Assembly: GCF_024586455.1 (NCBI RefSeq)
Contig: NC_065920.1
Location: forward strand, 17,012,144 to 17,076,143
Source of the DNA: Bactrocera neohumeralis
Taxonomy: Eukaryota > Arthropoda > Insecta > Diptera > Tephritidae
Direction of reading: 5' to 3'
Length of the DNA stretch: 64,000 nt
Shown: piece by piece, positions 1 to 12,180 of the stretch
Position numbering within the stretch: the stretch's first letter is position 1
Layout of the letters: each line of letters begins with the position of its first letter
Program-made: the position numbers and the translations under genes
Notes under the pieces: model-generated
What the model was told of the DNA's origin: nothing
The model's input: only the letters and a program-made list of their open reading frames with translations
The model's database searches: none

Positions 1-974
1 ATACCTCCGTCTGCCTTCATTCGAGAGGCAGTTGTTGTTGTTGTTCCTTTTGTGTGCTGCATATGTGGCCAAAATTTCATTTTCAATGTTGGCAGCTCGC
101 GTGTATCTTTCAAATTTTCGCACGCAAGCGGCAATCGTCAGCCGCCTCTGAGCGTTTATGAGCGCGTTGGCATATGTACCATATGTCTGTATGTATGGGT
201 GTGCATGTGTTTGCTTGGCACATTTGTTGTTTCATATATAATCGTGTGTCAAAAATTGGTGTTGTCAATTTTGTTGTACACCGGCGTCACTCGTCGAAGC
301 GCCTTCTTCCTTATCCGTTGCATAATATGTGAGTGCCAGAAAGCATAAATACATATAGACATGTATTGTATACAAGTAAATTTGCATATTTAGATATATT
401 TTCTGTACATTTTAAGTATGTAATGTTGTGGAATAACGTTTGAGTTGAACTTTCATTTTTGATTTTTATGAGAGTTTAACAATTTCTTGATGGAAGCTGC
501 CTTAAAAAGGGGATTTAAAGGTTTCCTACTGGACTTTCCTTTTCCAAGAGTACAATAGATCTAAGGTCGTGGTGCAATCTCCATCTATTTATCTTCCTTC
601 TCCAACTTGTTGCAAACTTAATAAACCCTGTACAAGGTATAAAGACAATAATCTAACGTTTCTCTTGGCTGCAGAATCTAAAATTTTCTTCACAACTTCA
701 TTCTAATAGCATAAAAGGTTAGATATATAAAGAATTTTATCTTGATATTGAGCGGCGAGTTTGTATCGTAACCCGATCTGAACAATATGTTCAAAAATTA
801 TAGCATTGTCTTGGGCAATAATCCAATCCAAATTTCGTGAAGAAATTTAAATTTAAGTAAAACCTGTTGAGAGAATATAAAATACATATTAACAGCTGCT
901 CTGTATAACATACCGTACGTTGGGCAGCATTTAAATCCACCGTTTAAATCAATTGCCTTTATTCCATAAGTATG
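1..974. other. AT-rich non-coding DNA
   Basis: No recognisable gene. A short TTG run lies near base 30-45. The open frame at 52-348 has no known motif and ordinary non-coding composition, so I do not call it. A decayed RepA fragment lies at about 770-846 and is listed separately. Confidence 0.6.
770..846 (-). repeat. Fragment of interspersed repeat RepA
   Basis: On the minus strand this piece follows the same word order as the 154-bp RepA core unit: a word like CTTCACGAAATTTGG, then a stretch like CAAT..AATC, then GTTCAGATCGG. It is short and diverged. It is probably a remnant of the family seen more clearly at 2330-3031, 4140-4690 and 39630-40335. Confidence 0.4.
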
Positions 975-1530
975 TACCACGATATAAAAGCAAGTAAATA
1001 ACTGTGTCATACTTTAGCAGTTGAAAATTCTCATTTTTATAAAGGGTACCTCGAGTTCGTATAGATGGTGTTCTGCCTGAAAGCCAGTTGTTGCCCCTTA
1101 AGGGATTGTTTACCCATCAGAATCAGAAAATGAACTCGAGCAACAATTTTATGAAAAAATCGGAATTTTGATGCTCACACAGGACTGAAATTTTACCAGC
1201 AGATCATCAAACCGGCAGAATACATACGCAAAAGCAAGACTGCTTTTATTTTATAAAAATGTATCTTGATATAAAAGAAAGTATATAACTATATCATACT
1301 TTAGCAATTAAAAACTATCAATTTTATAAAGGGTGTCTCGAGTTCGTATAGGTGATTTTCTGCCTGAAAGCCAGTTTCAGCACCTTAAGGAATTATTTAG
1401 CCATCAGTAGCAGAAAATGAACTTGAGAAACAATTTTATGAAAAAAAAGAGAACTATGATGCTGACACAGGACTGAAGTTTCACCAGCAGAATACGCGAA
1501 AAAAATGTTCTCTTATATTATAAATATATT
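975..1530. repeat. 287-bp direct tandem duplication with internal inverted repeats
   Basis: Two adjacent copies have matching landmarks 287 bp apart: GATATAAAAG at 981 and 1268, CTCGAGTTCGTATAG at 1050 and 1337, and a block beginning ACACAGGACTGAA near 1177 and 1464. The second copy lacks about 16 bp between two GCAG words near its end. Each copy contains an inverted repeat: CTCGAGTTC at 1050-1058 pairs with GAACTCGAG at 1132-1140, and 1337-1345 pairs with 1419-1427 (one changed base). Inner TTTCTGC/GCAGAAA arms extend the stem. No coding content is recognised. It could be a fold-back element that duplicated locally. Confidence 0.85.
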
Positions 1531-2329
1531 ATTAAAAGGAGTATAAAATTTTAAATGTAGGAAGGTAGACACCTAAAAGCGTTTCTAAGCGACAACTAAA
1601 TCCGCTAAAAATAAGAATTTCGACTATAAAAGCGAACACCCGGAGAATACTACCGAAGATTTTGTACCCAAGCGTTGTGTACTCTTATTTAACAAATATA
1701 AATTTTTCTGACGATTAAACTATTGCCATATGATACTTAAAGACAGCTAAGCCTCATGATTATAACTTAATAATAACTGATAGGAGATTCAGTATGATTA
1801 TAAACTTTCTAGCCCTACAACTTAAAACTCAGGAGGGAGTTAACGAACACACAGGAGGAACTTAGCGACGAGGATTCCCAATTTTATAGCCACTAAGCCT
1901 AAGTTACTCAGGTTAGATATATTGGAAGTTTTGATGAAATTTCGAGGGATTTCTAAGAAGATGGTGCTAATTAGTGAGCTATTAAGAGCCAATCTAGGGA
2001 TTTCAAAAAATCGTAAAACTTTTTTGGCTTGCAGAACATTTAAGAGGCCTAAAAATAGTAAACAATAAATTAATATTAGAAACCAGTCCAGGAATTTAAA
2101 AAAAATGTACCACTTTCTTTCCTTACAGCACTTTTAAGAGGCCTAAAAATAATTCTTAAGCCAGCAGAAATGCAAACGATACATTGTCGTGTATTCCGAT
2201 TCGTATACCCACGAAATTATTAGGTAATCTACTTTCAGAAATCCCTAATATATTCTTTTTGCAGAATAACAGGGGAGGATCTATATTTGTCCGTAGTAGC
2301 CCCTTTCTTGCTCCGTTCTTGAGATACTA
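1531..2329. other. AT-rich non-coding DNA
   Basis: No gene recognised. A short direct repeat around the word AAGAGGCCTAAAAATA occurs near 2041 and 2135. Many stops in all frames. Confidence 0.55.
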
Positions 2330-3031
2330 CGAGGTGAAGTTTGAGAAATTCTTTTAAGTTTTTGAGATGTCGATCTGAAATTTTGCGCACCTTCTTTGCT
2401 CTTTAAGATGCTGCAAATTTGTTGAAATGGCCGATATCGGACCACTATAACATATAGCCACCATACAAACTGAGCGATCAGAAAGAAGTGCTTGTATGGA
2501 AAGCTTTGTCATTTGAAGAGATATCTTCACGAAATTTGGTATTAATATTTATCTTAGGCAGTAATGTAATATTTAAAGCAAAAGATCCGATCGGAAAACT
2601 ATAGCTTATAGCTGCCTTACAAACGGACTAATCCAAATGAAGTCCTTGTACAGACAACTTTTTTATTTGAAGAGATAACTATATGATATTTGCCATGAAT
2701 TATTTTTTTAAGATATGTTGCAATCTTCGGAGAAATTGTTCAGATTAGACCACTCTAACGTATAGCTGTCATACAAACTGAACGATCGGAATGAACTGTT
2801 TGTTTGGAAAACTTTTCCATTTGGCGAGATATCTTCACAAATTTTGGCATGAAGTTTTATCTAAAACAATATTGTAATCCCCGAAGAAATTGTTCAGATC
2901 AAGTGACTATAGCGTATAGCTGTCATACAAACTATGTGATCCAAATTAAGTTAGTGCAAGGAATTTTTGTATTTGCGAAGAGTATTATAGCTTCGGTGCA
3001 ATCAAAGTTTAAGTTTTTATTGTTTTTGTAG
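2330..3031 (+). repeat. RepA copy 1: interspersed repeat with four 154-bp core units
   Basis: The core word ACTATARC..TATAGCYGCCATACAAACTGA recurs with starts at 2444, 2598, 2752 and 2906, exactly 154 bp apart each time. Each unit then carries a GATCGGAAT-like word, a TTGTATGGAAAACTTTTC-like word and GATATCTTCACGAAATTTGG. The 3' end at 2977-3031 reads AGTATTATAG followed by CTTCGGTGCA, a decayed form of the family's terminal hairpin. The 5' end, with the hairpin and the GTCY microsatellite, is missing here. There is no coding capacity. I infer a non-autonomous Helentron/DINE-like element with central tandem repeats. Confidence 0.8.
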
Positions 3032-3480
3032 CTATCATCACCTAATGTGCCACATTTTTCAATGCTAATTACTTTTAAAAACTGCACACACTTCTTATCC
3101 AATAATTTCATTACAGTTAATTTGTGCATGCAACAAACGCAATTCCGCTAATATCAGCAAATATGTTGTTGACAACATTTCAGTGACGCATTTCATTTGA
3201 AATTCTTAAACTCGTTAGCCGCTATGCTAGTATCACTCGTTTCTATGAACATATGTTAACATGTATGTATTGGTGTGTAAGTGTGTGCCTGCATTTACAA
3301 TTGTCACTTTTCATCAACTCACCTCAGTCGCAATTAATCACCGGCAGAGCGTGCAGCAGCGAAACTGGTATCCGTTTGACGCGCTCAGTTGATATGTTGC
3401 AAAGCCGACGGCATTGTGGCAAGCGAGTTGGAGAGTTGCAACAGAATGCCAAGCAATCAAATGGCGCAGTAGATGAATGT
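3032..3480. other. Unique DNA, somewhat GC-richer at 3300-3480
   Basis: No repeat family recognised. An open frame from 3253 continues into the downstream TTG tract and becomes a poly-Leu/Val/Phe peptide, so it looks like a chance frame. The 3330-3480 stretch could be an unidentified functional element. Confidence 0.4.
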
Positions 3481-3830
3481 GGTTTTTTCCTGCAGCATGA
3501 AGTTAATTTGTTTTTGCTGTTGTTGGTTGCTTTTTTAGTTGCTGTTGTTTTGTTTTTTTTTTGTTGTTGGCTATTTTTCGTTTTTGTTGTTTTATTTTTT
3601 TGTTGCTTTTGTTATTAATTTTTTGTCATTGTTGATCTATTTATTTTTTTGTTGTTGTTGGTTTGTTTTTTCTTGTCGTTTTTTGTTGTTGTTGGTTTAT
3701 ATTTAATTATCGATTTTTTTGTTGTTGTCTAATCTTGTTTTTTGTTGTAAGGCGTCGCGTATTTTGATTAGAATGTGTTAAAAATTTTAACTGGTTGACT
3801 TCTTGCACATTTTGTTGTTGTTTTTTCACT
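3481..3830 (+). repeat. TTG/TTTTG simple repeat tract
   Basis: About 350 bp consist mostly of TTG, TTTTG and poly-T words on the plus strand (CAA on the minus strand). The tract produces long hydrophobic open frames by composition alone. Confidence 0.85.
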
Positions 3831-4139
3831 GGTTTTGTGGCAAATTTGTATTGATATAAATATTAATAATTATTCTACATACATCTTTATTTATTTTTTT
3901 AATTTTGATTTCTACTACAATGAATATTTTCCTTAGGAATCTGTGTATTATATATGTACTTATATACCGGAAAATGGTTTTAATTGTTGTTCTTGTTGTT
4001 ATTATTTTACAAAAATTGATACCTTATATAGTATAGGTTTACCTCGGCTCCAGAGTTAAACGTTGGATACCCTTTTAAATGTATATAAGTATGTACATAC
4101 ATACATAAACATATAATAAATGTTTAACTGAGTTCGCCT
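3831..4139. other. AT-rich non-coding DNA
   Basis: Nothing recognisable except a short TATG/CATA run near 4085-4110. Confidence 0.55.
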
Positions 4140-4690
4140 TTCCATACCTCAACTAGTCAATCAGTTTTAGATATGTATATCGGTCTGAAATTTTGCACAC
4201 ATACTTTTCTGCCCATAAAGCTGCTTACTTGTCGAAACCTTCATTATCAGACCATTATAACATATAGCCGCCATACAACCTGAACGATCGGAATCAAGTT
4301 CTTGTATGGAAAACTTTTCAAGCTGACGAGTTATCATCACAAAAATTTCGACAGATTGTTACCTAAAGCAAGTCTACAATATCTGAAGAAACTGTGCAGA
4401 TCGAATCATTATAGCATATAGCTGCCATACAAACTGAACGATCAGAATCAAGTCTTTATAAGGAAAAATTTTTCATTTGACGAAATATCGTCACGAAAAT
4501 TTGGAAATATTATCATTTGAAAGAAAGCTATAATATCTGAAGAAATTGTTCACATCGGAGCACTATAGCATATAGCCGCCATACAAATTTATCAATCCAA
4601 ATCATGTTCTTTATTTTTTTGTGAAGGGTATAATGCCAGATGCTACCGAAATCAACATTTTTTCTTGTTGTTGTTATTTTTGTAACAAAA
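4140..4690 (+). repeat. RepA copy 2
   Basis: Same family and orientation as the copy at 2330-3031. Core units start at 4254, 4408 and 4562, again exactly 154 bp apart. The pre-core word GGTCTGAAATTTTGCACAC is present near 4173. The 3' end near 4617-4666 retains TGAAGGGTATAATG and a degraded TTCGG hairpin, followed by TTTTTTCTTG. Confidence 0.8.
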
Positions 4691-4889
4691 AATTTCATTA
4701 CAACCTGCTAGTAACGTCGTAAACCTATTTGCAACAATGTACATACATATGTATCTGTAATACTTAGATTTTATGCAGAAACAATTAACAAAAACAGCTC
4801 ATTGCAAAATCAGACGCTTCGAAAAATGTGTAAGCGCTAGGAAGCAGGAAATGTTGATTTGTGTTTGATATTGCTGATTTTCCGAATGA

Positions 4890-5060
4890 AAAAGACTTGT
4901 GTTTGTTGTTGTTGTTATTAAATTGTTTGTTGTTGTTATTATTAAAATTGTTGTTGCTGTCATATTTTTAAATTTTTTTATTATTATTATTACATTTATT
5001 GTTGTTGTAATTAATAGTATTGTTGTTGTCATCAACATTATTGTTATAGTTGTTGTTATT
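4890..5060 (+). repeat. TTG/ATT microsatellite-rich tract
   Basis: Interrupted (TTG)n and (ATT)n runs. They open long frames on both strands, poly-Val/Ile in one direction and poly-Thr/Ile in the other, which is a composition effect. Confidence 0.85.
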
Positions 5061-5119
5061 GTTTTCATAAATTTTTTACTTTCTAACTGCCTCATTAGGC
5101 GCACGCACTATCCTTTACT

Positions 5120-5146
5120 CACACACACACACACACACAAACACAC
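5120..5146. repeat. (CA)n microsatellite
   Basis: A run of CA dinucleotides, nearly uninterrupted for ten units. Confidence 0.95.
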
Positions 5147-5430
5147 GTATGAACACTAAGCAGTTGCAGCAACAAGACGTGCAACACATGTCGGCAGCAA
5201 TGGACAGTAAAAAAATACAGGGTGCACATATTATTGTTTTTGCATTTCAATTGAGCTACGCACTGCTGGGCGAGTTGAGGAATTGCTGGATGAGGCAAGT
5301 TACATTTAGCGGTGTAGTATATGGTCTGATTGGGTGTTGGGCTGTCTCGATAGCATTATTACTATTGTTGTTGTTGTGTGGTGTTTACTATACCGGCTGC
5401 GGCGACTAACGCCGCTCCTTTGTTGCTCTG
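5147..5430. other. Unique DNA with a doubtful small open frame
   Basis: An ATG at 5149 opens 86 codons on the plus strand, with a Gln-rich start and one hydrophobic Leu run derived from TTG repeats. It has no known motif. I do not call it a gene, but it is a rare non-repeat stretch here. Confidence 0.3.
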
Positions 5431-5690
5431 CCTGTAAATTTTGTTGTTCTCATTGCTGCTAGCATCATTGTTGCTGTTTGCAAGTTGCTATTGTTGTTGC
5501 TGTTGAATCTATGTTACAATTTTTGTTTTTGTTGCTTTTATGTTTCATAGTTTTTGTTGTTGTTTTTCTTAACTATTTCGTTGTTTTATGTTTTCTTTTT
5601 GTTGTTGTTGCTTTTATGTTTTTGTTGTTCTTATGTTTTTTAATGTTGTTGTTGTTCTTATGTTTTTTATGGTTTTTGTTGCCACTGTTG
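5430..5690 (+). repeat. TTG/TTTTG simple repeat tract
   Basis: Dense TTGTTG and TTTTTG words with ATG interruptions. Same character as 3481-3830. Confidence 0.85.
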
Positions 5691-6052
5691 TTTTCTGCTG
5701 ATTGTATTCTAATCAAATTCAGCAGCAATGACTCATTTGAAACTATTTAAGCGTATCTAGCTGCCATAAGCCACAAGAACAACAAGCAACAACCACCAAA
5801 TGCTACAATGATAAACGTCTCGTTGTGTCTTTTAAAATTGCAAAATTTTTATTGCATTGCAAAATTCAGCAAGTGAATGTGGAAATTTTTTGTATGTAAT
5901 TGAACTTTGATTTGGTGTAAAGAAAACATAAAAACAACAACAAAACCAATAAATATTTGCGGAATTCGTTTGAGTGGAAAATTTTGTGCATATATTTACA
6001 GTTTTGAGAATTTGTTGTTGTTGTTGTAATCAATATTTATTTTGTTGTATTT

Positions 6053-6640
6053 ACAACTACGAGCAAAAAGTAGTAAGACTTTTTAATTTGAATTTCGAAA
6101 TTTTCGAATTTGCGAAATCCCATTCGTCGAAATATTGTTTTTAGCTTAGTATGTCTGCCAGTGACATCTGTGCCAAATGTCATATCAAAATAATCATTAG
6201 TGTGAAGTAAACAGACGATCAATGGACCGAATATCGTGGCAAAGGTGAGCCGAAGCCGAAAAACCACTTCAAAGCAGGTCGGAAATCAAGGTAATATTAA
6301 CAGTTTTCGCCGATTATCGAGATGTGGTGCATTCCGAACTCCTTCCCACGGACCAAACTGGCAACAAAAAATACTATTGGAGTGTTATGCGTCATTTGCG
6401 CGAAGCTTTTCGTACAAAGAGTGCAGTATTATGGGCCGACAACTCTAGGTTTATGCGCCACGATAATGCATCGTCGTATACTGCATTGGTTCTTCGTGAG
6501 TTTTTCCCCAAATTTTCAACCAATATCCTGCCGCAACCACCGTATTCGCCTGATTTAGCTCCTTGTGACCTCTGGCTTTCAGCAAACTCAAACGACTAAG
6601 TGTGCGAAATGTAGCATTAACTTTCATTACTATTAATATA
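6053..6640 (+). mobile_element. Mariner relic, family MarA copy 1, 5' terminus fused to transposase catalytic region
   Basis: The first 155 bp match the 5' end of the mariner at 17465-18575 on the other strand. Shared words include GCAAAAA.TAGTAA.ACTTTTT, TTTTCGAATTTGCGAA and CATTCGTCGAAATATT. The DNA then jumps near 6208 to the middle of a transposase: GKGEPKPKKP and, near 6330-6600, the DD34D catalytic words RHDNASSYTALVLREFF and YSPDLAPCDLWL, with both aspartates kept. The N-terminal helix-turn-helix region and the first aspartate are deleted. After CDLWL one base is missing in a Phe codon; restoring the frame by eye gives SKLKR, as the family expects. The 3' end is not clear. Non-functional. 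Confidence 0.85.
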
Positions 6641-7502
6641 TGTACTTATATTACTGAATAATTCCGAAGTATTTGCCAACTGATTGTTTGTTGAAAAGTT
6701 GTTTAATAGTTTGCGACATTTGTAGCGGTATCATGAAATTTAAGCGAAGAATAAAGGTGAAAAATACCCCTTTCCAAAATACTGCTGGAATTAAAAGATT
6801 CGGCCATACAAAAGCAAAGGACATAGAGGACTGGTATTTTTGGAAGGAAAACAGTGAGAGGATGCTTTACAGAAGATAGAGTAAAAGTTAGAATGACTGC
6901 TAAGAAATTTTATATCAATTTTCCTTTAGCCAAAAACAGATATTAGTTTATTTTTCTATATTTGTTTGAATTGAATAGGATCCCAAACCACTTGACAAAT
7001 TTGAAAAATTCTTTCATCGTTGGATAGCTACACTTTCTGCGGGGATCATATTCTATATTATATTAAACAAAAATTGGTATCACCGGATGGGAGTAAATGT
7101 CATGAAATTAAGTGCACACTCGCTCAGTTGGCTCCCTACAAAGCGGTCATATGCGGAATTGAACATAAATAATACTAAAAGTTCGAAATTCACATTTCAT
7201 CGTCTGTATGAGGTTCTTTTCCTCCCAGTGGGATCATAAATGAAATGATCTGCTAGTTACTCATAAATGTATAAATGCCTAAAGTTTTCTTAAGAGTTTT
7301 TTTTTATATAGATAAAGTATATACATTATATAATTTATTACAAATTAGCACGAAAGCACCACTTAATCTTTAGATAAGATCATTTAACCTAAAATATTGT
7401 TCAAAAATATATGTTGAGTAGTGCAGATGGACAGAAAATTGAGTTACGACAACTGAGTCACAGCTGTGTACTCACCAAAATACATATCTATTACTCATAT
7501 AC
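6641..7502. other. AT-rich non-coding DNA
   Basis: No recognised family. A 68-codon frame at 6673-6879 is basic but has no known motif. Confidence 0.5.
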
Positions 7503-7790
7503 AGGATGGTCGAAAAAGTTTTTTCGTATTTCTAATCAAACTTCAGCTTATTTTTTTTATATTTAGACTAATAAACAAATAAATAATGTACCATTTTGGT
7601 CGACCACTTTTTGCCATTTTTCGGCTGGAGACAATATTTTATCAGTGTAAATCGAAATTTCGAAATTTCCAGAACGTAAGCGAGCGAACCATTGTTGTGC
7701 AAGACGAACTGATACAGCACCGCCTCGGTAAACTTCACAAATTTCATTGGTGGCTTGCGTGGCATTCTTCTCTTTTTTATAAAAATATTA
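7503..7790 (-). mobile_element. Deleted mariner derivative, family MarB copy 1
   Basis: On the minus strand the DNA encodes two transposase ends joined directly. An N-terminal part (ICEVYRGGAVSVRLAQQWFA, then RLRSGNFEIS, the end of the HTH region) runs into the extreme C-terminus (YTDKILSPAEKWQKVVDQNG). The whole catalytic domain is absent. A terminal sequence GTCGAAAAAGTTTTTTCGTATTTC lies at 7508-7531. The copy at 13056-13350 has the same joint, so this is a derivative that multiplied after the deletion. Confidence 0.8.
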
Positions 7791-8759
7791 TTATTATAAT
7801 TTTTTGTGCAAACAAAAGTCTTTGCATCATTGCAAGATTCAGCATATAATCAAGTTTATAGGTAACAACAGCTGCCATGTTTTCTAATAGCCATAAAAAG
7901 CTTATTTTCAAGTCCCGTTTTTTCAAATATAACTGCGTCCGAATTGCGGGGTTAGTTCAGAAAAACATTTCTACAAATAAATTGAAACCAGATATAATGC
8001 ACTTAGGCCACGATTTTTCCTATCCTCGAATCACTTTTCATAAACCCTGTTTGGGATGGCCTTCAGCACTTTTTTGTCACCATGTATGTATATGAAGTCT
8101 GCTTGAACTAGTGCCCAGTAGTTGGTGTATAATAAAATTCTCGCATACTCCAAATAAATTTCTTAGTAATTTAAGAGCAAACTATCAATACTTAGTAATA
8201 TTTATGGTAGATATCACAATAGAATGGAGTTCTTAAACGTCATGTTTTTTTTTTATTTTTAATCGACTTTTTAATCTAGCCTTATAGGCAAACATTGCTG
8301 TGATTTTCATAAATTTTTGCATCACTCTTGGTTGCATGTACTCCAAAAATACCACCGGCAAAACAGGAAGATATCTGAAGTTATTACTTTAATATGTGCA
8401 TGTACATACATATATATATTTTACTTTGGTTATGCACTTGAAGCTCTGAGTTGTCTTACTCATATATGTACATATGTATATATTAACTGGTTCTGGTTAA
8501 AAAGCAGTAATCTTGGTTAAGTTCACCCGAACTTAACTGAAATATGACTGCTAATCAGAATTGAGAAAACGGCCAAAAACTTATTAAAACATAATTTACA
8601 CTTCAACTATCGCTCCTGTAACAGGCATTTACCGAAATTTTTCACTCACTCAAATGCCGATTGGCATAGCTGTGAGCATAACAGCAACAATATGGCAGAG
8701 ATGGGCGGAGATACTCGCTTTACAAATGGCGCTTATTAATATTCATATGCGCTTTTAAG
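7791..8759. other. AT-rich non-coding DNA
   Basis: No gene or known repeat recognised. CATATG/TATATA words occur near 8400-8480. Confidence 0.5.
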
Positions 8760-8965
8760 ACGAAATATGTATATGCTTATGGTGTACATGCACATATATT
8801 ATATACATACATATATGTTTATGTACGAAAATATGCATGTATTTATACACATACATATATTATACTTTTGTAGTATTTTGAATAACTTTTGGCTTTTGGG
8901 GGCTAACTTTAAGCAAATTTTTTATCATTTTTATTGCACACATATACACACATAAGTATGTTTGT
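8760..8965. repeat. Palindromic CATA/TATG microsatellite cluster
   Basis: Runs of TACATACATATATG type words, ending in (CA) and TATG runs near 8940-8980. Similar clusters recur throughout the window, for example 20440-20520, 21535-21620, 21810-21865, 24255-24300, 34650-34725, 40640-40690, 43120-43150 and 52160-52215. Confidence 0.8.
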
Positions 8966-9035
8966 ATGTATGTTTGTTGAGTATGTTAGGGATGGTAATA
9001 GTAAGATGATTTTGATGCAAAAAAGTGCAAAAAAA

Positions 9036-9330
9036 TATTATTAATATTTCTAATTAATGGAAGAAAAATATTTTTTTTGAATTTTTGAAAAAAATTTGCT
9101 AAATTTTTTAAATAAAATTACACTAATTTACAAACTGAATGAATGAAAAAAATTACAATTTAAAAAAGACTTTTGAAGGAAATTTGGCAGAATTTTACAG
9201 CAATTTTGTGAGCAAAATTACACTTTAAAAAAGTATTAAAAAAATATTTCTAATTAATTGAACAAAAATATTTTTTTTAGCTTTTTGAATGAAATTTGCC
9301 AAAATTTTTGAAGTTTTTGAAAAAAAAAAA
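9036..9330. repeat. Partial 200-bp direct duplication
   Basis: The word AATATTTCTAATTAAT, followed by GAA.AAAAATATTTTTTTT and an AAATTTGC.AAA word, starts at 9043 and again at 9243, 200 bp apart. It sits in AT-rich DNA with no coding content. Confidence 0.7.
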
Positions 9331-10320
9331 TTATCCTAGCTTACAAGCATTTTGCGACTGTGACGTTAGCGGCTGTTTTTCGCTAATTTTAGCTAAAAAT
9401 GAAAATGATAGTAAAAATTGCCTAACATGTAGAATTTTTGGTGTGCCGAGGGGTGTAGGTGTCAAACCACCATCTGTAAGTAATGGAAATCTTTTTCACG
9501 CAAATTCGTAATCAATATACCACAAACACGGCACAGACCAATACCACATCATTCGCAAATTTTTTCGAGCTTTGTTGAGTAGTCTTATTTAAGAATTTTT
9601 AAACATGCTATGTTCTTTGAAATTTTTTTTATTTTGTCAAGTTTTCACAGCTCGTTTTTCTGTAATTTGTTGTGGTTTATTGGATGCTAATCCTAAGTCC
9701 AGCTACGATTGATTTTTGAATTTGAAAATGAAAAATTTTATTGCACAGTTTTAAATTTTAGCAGAACTCATTTAGGGTGAATATGGATGTACGAATGTAG
9801 GTATGTAATTGTGCATACATACATACATGTAATGCACATTTAAAGATGAATTTCCCTAATTCAAATCACCATAATCCACAAAAAAGCTTTGAGTTAAAGC
9901 GACTTCGAGTTGTGGTAGGAAACTTGTATCAAATTTGACTTCTATTAAAGAGTTCAAGTTAAGGAGAACTTGGAGTTATAGAAGTTCAAGTTATGGGGAA
10001 TATAGCAGTTCTAGTAATGGAAGTTCAACTGCATTTTTTATAATATAAAAATATATATATCTATATGTATATGTATGTATATATTTTTTCACTTTTAATA
10101 CATTTTTGTCACTTGTAATCAATTATTTTTTGCACAATTTTTTTTCTTTAATGTTTGATTTTAAGATATATACGCCGATATGTACACTTGTAGAGTTTTT
10201 TTTTTATTTCAAGTGCAATATACGCTGATATGTGGCGTTTCGCTATTTTCGCTGCGTTTTATGAGAAACCGTTAGGTTTTATATATATTTTCACTGGCAA
10301 CGTTTTCTGTTTAATTTTTG
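9331..10320. other. AT-rich non-coding DNA with short GTTCAAGTTA-like repeats
   Basis: Between 9890 and 10025, words such as GAGTTCAAGTTAAGG, GAAGTTCAAGTTATGG and GGAAGTTCAACT recur. The word ATACGC.GATATGT occurs twice, near 10169 and 10220. No gene recognised. Confidence 0.5.
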
Positions 10321-10960
10321 AAGAAATATTTTTTTTGCTGAAATGAAGCTGAATATAGCTTTCTTTGTTTTTATTATTATAAACTAATATTATTTCTGAA
10401 TAATAATTTTGAAAAATTATTAAATTTTAATATTATTTTTTAATGTATCTTTTTTAATTTAATTTTTGTATATTAATTTTTAATAATATTTTTTTTTTGT
10501 TATTTTTTAGTTATTATTTTTAATATCATTTTTGAATATTTATTAACTTTTAATATTATTTTTTAATTATATTTTTTTAAATTTTTTAATAATTATTATT
10601 TTTTGAATCTTATTTTTGAAAATTATTAATAATATTAAAATTATTTTTTGATTTTAGATTTTGAAATTAATTTTTCACACTTTTTTGTATTATTTTTGAA
10701 AAATTATTGACTTTTAATAATATTTCTAAATTTTATTATTTTATATTTTTTTTAGTAGTTAGTTTTTAATTTTATTTTTTATATTATTTCACAGTAACTA
10801 TTTTTAAATATTTTTTAATATTAATTTTTAATAATAATTTCATTTTTTTTTTAATTTTTTATAATTGTTATTTGTTTAATATTATAATTACAATTACCAT
10901 TTTTATTATAACTATTTATTATTACTTTCTACTATAATTAAGCATACTCCACATGCTGTT
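10321..10960. repeat. Extremely AT-rich degenerate TAATATTATTTTT tract
   Basis: About 640 bp are built from poorly ordered TTTTTAATA, ATTATTTTT and GAAAAATTATT words, with almost no G or C. It reads as decayed simple sequence. Confidence 0.75.
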
Positions 10961-12021
10961 AGCTTATTTCAACAATTTTCAAACTTTTACGCACTCAAAT
11001 GTCACCGCTCACACATACATATAAACGCGCTGCCTTAAAACACATTGCATAATCCAATTGCCTTAACGTTTATTATCATTATTATATATACAACCTTTTT
11101 TTTGTTTTTTTTTTGCCTTTTCAATTTACATTTATCATTAGCTTGCCGTGTAGCGCGTCGCAACGTTGCGTCGGTGTTTATAGCATTTTTATTTCGCGTC
11201 GATAATTTTGCATTGTATTGCATTGCATGCCATGTGACGGTGTCGCGCGCCGCGCACAGATCCTTTATTGTGCACACCGGAATGGAATTTTTTTAGTGGC
11301 TCTTAAAAAAGCAAATACGCAACTAGGCTACAGTGGTTGGGCTGCCAGTTAAGTAAGTGCCCGAAAAATGTTTCCAATATCGCCCAAAAACCAAAAATAT
11401 TCAGTGTTAGTAAAGTTCTCGTTACGGCGACGACGTGTACTATACAGTAAATACACTTCTTTCTCTTAGAAATCAGGATATCCTGGCGCATTGAAACGAA
11501 CGCCAAGATTCGAACTAGAGCATATAAAACGGAGCGCAACATCAAAAGCGGCAGCAACAGCAACAGCGCTTGGCTTAGCTGGCCAACTGACAGGCGACGG
11601 CAACGGCGATGGTGATGGCGCTGACGCTGGTGCTGACGACGCCAACGACGAGCGCAGGCAACCAGCTGGCCAACATAGCGGTAGCGCAGCACAAATTGCA
11701 GCAGTGGCAGCGCGGACTGTAGGCTTTGGAAAGCAGCGCTGCTGGCGCTACCAACAGTGCGTGCAAATAAATGCCGGACCGCATGCGAGCGCACAGCCGA
11801 CGGCGTTGCAGAGCTGTAGCGCTTACGATTTGCAGCAGTTGGAGAGCGAAATGGCGCAAATGCTTGTTGTTTTTATTGTCATTATTGTTTTATTTTATTT
11901 TGCGCTCCTTTAGCTTTTGCTGTAAAATTGAGCGCCGAGCTTACGCGCCGGCAACGCTTCCATTTCACCACCACCAACACTCGCCACTTGCCACTTGGAG
12001 CACACTACAGAGGCAGCAACT

Positions 12022-12037
12022 CACACACACACACACA
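12022..12037. repeat. (CA)n microsatellite
   Basis: Eight CA units within the GC-rich island. Confidence 0.9.
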
Positions 12038-12153
12038 GAATGGCAACGCATACACTTGTCGGCACCAAAACACAGGCAACACCAGAAATTACGCACACAC
12101 ACTTGAACGCACTCCGTCAGCAACTCACTCGCTAGGGCGCTTTTATGGGCACA

Positions 12154-12180
12154 CGACAACAACGACGACGACGACGACGC
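12154..12180. repeat. (ACG/ACA)n microsatellite
   Basis: ACGACAACAACGACGACG-type trinucleotide run inside the GC-rich island. Confidence 0.85.

Noticed and set aside
4799..5750. Several open frames reading as poly-Val/Leu/Phe or poly-Thr/Ile
   Set aside because: They come from TTG and ATT microsatellites, which lack stop codons in some frames.
11401..11440. Initiator plus downstream promoter element
   Set aside because: TCAGTG is present at 11401, but the GACGTG word falls about two bases away from the position a downstream element needs, and such matches are common by chance.
11491..11913. 140-codon Ala/Gly/Asp-rich open frame in the GC-rich island
   Set aside because: The opposite strand is open for 163 codons over the same bases, there is no domain, and the C-terminal part is poly-hydrophobic from ATT/TTG repeats. 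Possible, but not supportable as a CDS.
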